Below are positions 5,393 to 5,724 of a DNA stretch of 5,724 nucleotides, one piece after another. Source of the stretch: Candidatus Omnitrophota bacterium (GTDB taxonomy: Bacteria; Omnitrophota; 4484-213); the NCBI GenBank assembly GCA_030639955.1, contig DAOWKH010000086.1, positions 1 to 5,724 of the forward strand. Direction: 5' to 3'. The position numbers were made by a program, and so were the translations under genes. The notes below the pieces were generated by a model that worked only from the letters and a program-made list of their open reading frames with translations, made no database searches and was not told where the DNA came from. Position 1 is the first letter of the stretch; every line of letters starts with the position of its first letter.

Positions 5393-5460
5393 TTAACTGA
5401 AAATTAGAAATTGTTTAAATGGAAATTGATTGAAAATTAGAAATTGGAAATTGGAAATTT
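5393..5460. repeat. AT-rich heptamer repeats between atpB and dapL
   Basis: Positions 5393-5414 match 52-73 exactly (22 bases) and 5421-5460 match 2030-2069 at 37 of 40. Units read GGAAATT, a GATT interruption, GAAAATT, AGAAATT, GGAAATT, GGAAATT. Together with 5360-5375 it fills most of the 126-base gap. It ends 8 bases from the atpB stop codon. Confidence 0.8.
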
Positions 5461-5468
5461 AATTTAGA

Positions 5469-5724
5469 TTACTCTCTCGCAAATCCAATATATGTCAACG
5501 CCAGAATAGAAAAAACAAACGCCTGCACTGTGCCAATAAAGAGTCCAAAAAATACCTGCAAGATTAAAAAAAGAAGGACTAAAAAAGGCGAACTTATGAC
5601 TAAAGGCAGACCTATGCTCTTGCTTATCTCAAATACTATTGGGCCAACGACGGCAAAGATAACCGCCCCTCCAAACATATTGCCAAACAAACGAAAGGAA
5701 TGCGAGACAACCTTTCCTAATTCC
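5469..5724 (-). CDS. atpB: F-type ATP synthase subunit a, C-terminal part (5' end outside the window)
   Basis: The reading frame stays open to the window edge, so only the last 85 or so codons are present. A TTG at 5690-5688 is an internal Leu, not the start. Read from the edge it gives ELGKVVSHSFRLFGNMFGG, containing the essential proton-path arginine of the last helices (R210 in E. coli), and later FIGTVQAFVF, with the glutamine matching E. coli Q252. Two hydrophobic helices follow the arginine, then the ending LTYIGFARE. Positions matching E. coli E219 and H245 appear to be Ala and Gly. The membrane subunit forms the ion half-channels next to the c-ring. The next gene downstream is dapL, not atpE as is usual. 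Confidence 0.95.
   Translation of the reverse strand, partial: ELGKVVSHSFRLFGNMFGGAVIFAVVGPIVFEISKSIGLPLVISSPFLVLLFLILQVFFGLFIGTVQAFVFSILALTYIGFARE

Noticed and set aside
5343..5468. Sigma-70 promoter before dapL
   Set aside because: TTGAAA- and TATAAT-like strings are expected by chance in the AT-rich heptamers; no pair with convincing sequence and spacing stands out.
5469..5690. A separate 73-residue membrane protein starting at 5690
   Set aside because: The codon there is TTG inside the RLFGN motif of subunit a and the frame continues to the window edge, so it is the 3' part of atpB.

Overview
All six protein genes in this window lie on the minus strand. Read in the direction of transcription (right to left) they are: the 3' end of atpB (ATP synthase subunit a), dapL (LL-diaminopimelate aminotransferase), a secretin gene of the PilQ/GspD superfamily, folK (folate pathway), panC (pantothenate synthetase) and nadX (aspartate dehydrogenase). 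The secretin with a signal peptide implies an outer membrane. Ordinary bacterial housekeeping genes, a moderate base composition and gaps packed with short repeats point to a Gram-negative-type bacterium, plausibly from an uncultivated lineage. Omnitrophota or a similar candidate phylum is my guess from the style of the repeats and not something the sequence proves.

Layout: 5469-5724 is the C-terminal part of subunit a, cut by the window edge. 5343-5468 is an AT-rich repeat gap. 4182-5342 is dapL, whose end overlaps the start of the secretin gene (2639-4192) by 11 bases. 2502-2638 is a gap with a GC-rich palindromic block followed by the folK ribosome binding site. 2082-2501 is folK. 1923-2081 is a gap with a hairpin repeat between two AT-rich heptamer arrays. 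1068-1922 is panC. 916-1067 holds three successive inverted repeats. 94-915 is nadX. 1-93 holds a second, inverted copy of the hairpin repeat plus a heptamer array. No gene-free stretch exceeds 300 bases. I see no RNA gene, CRISPR array, transposase or convincing intrinsic terminator.

Function: folK, panC and nadX feed three cofactors (tetrahydrofolate, pantothenate/CoA and NAD). dapL feeds meso-diaminopimelate and lysine synthesis. The secretin should form an outer-membrane pore for a type IV pilus or type II secretion type machine, but no partner gene is in view.

The most unusual property is the repeats rather than the genes. Several tandem arrays of different sequence (NNAAATT, CAATTAT, TTCGGTG, CCGATAA) all have a 7-base period. 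Two of them lie in frame inside the secretin gene, where they encode part of the signal peptide and the linker after it. A perfect 53-base inverted repeat brackets the panC-nadX pair.
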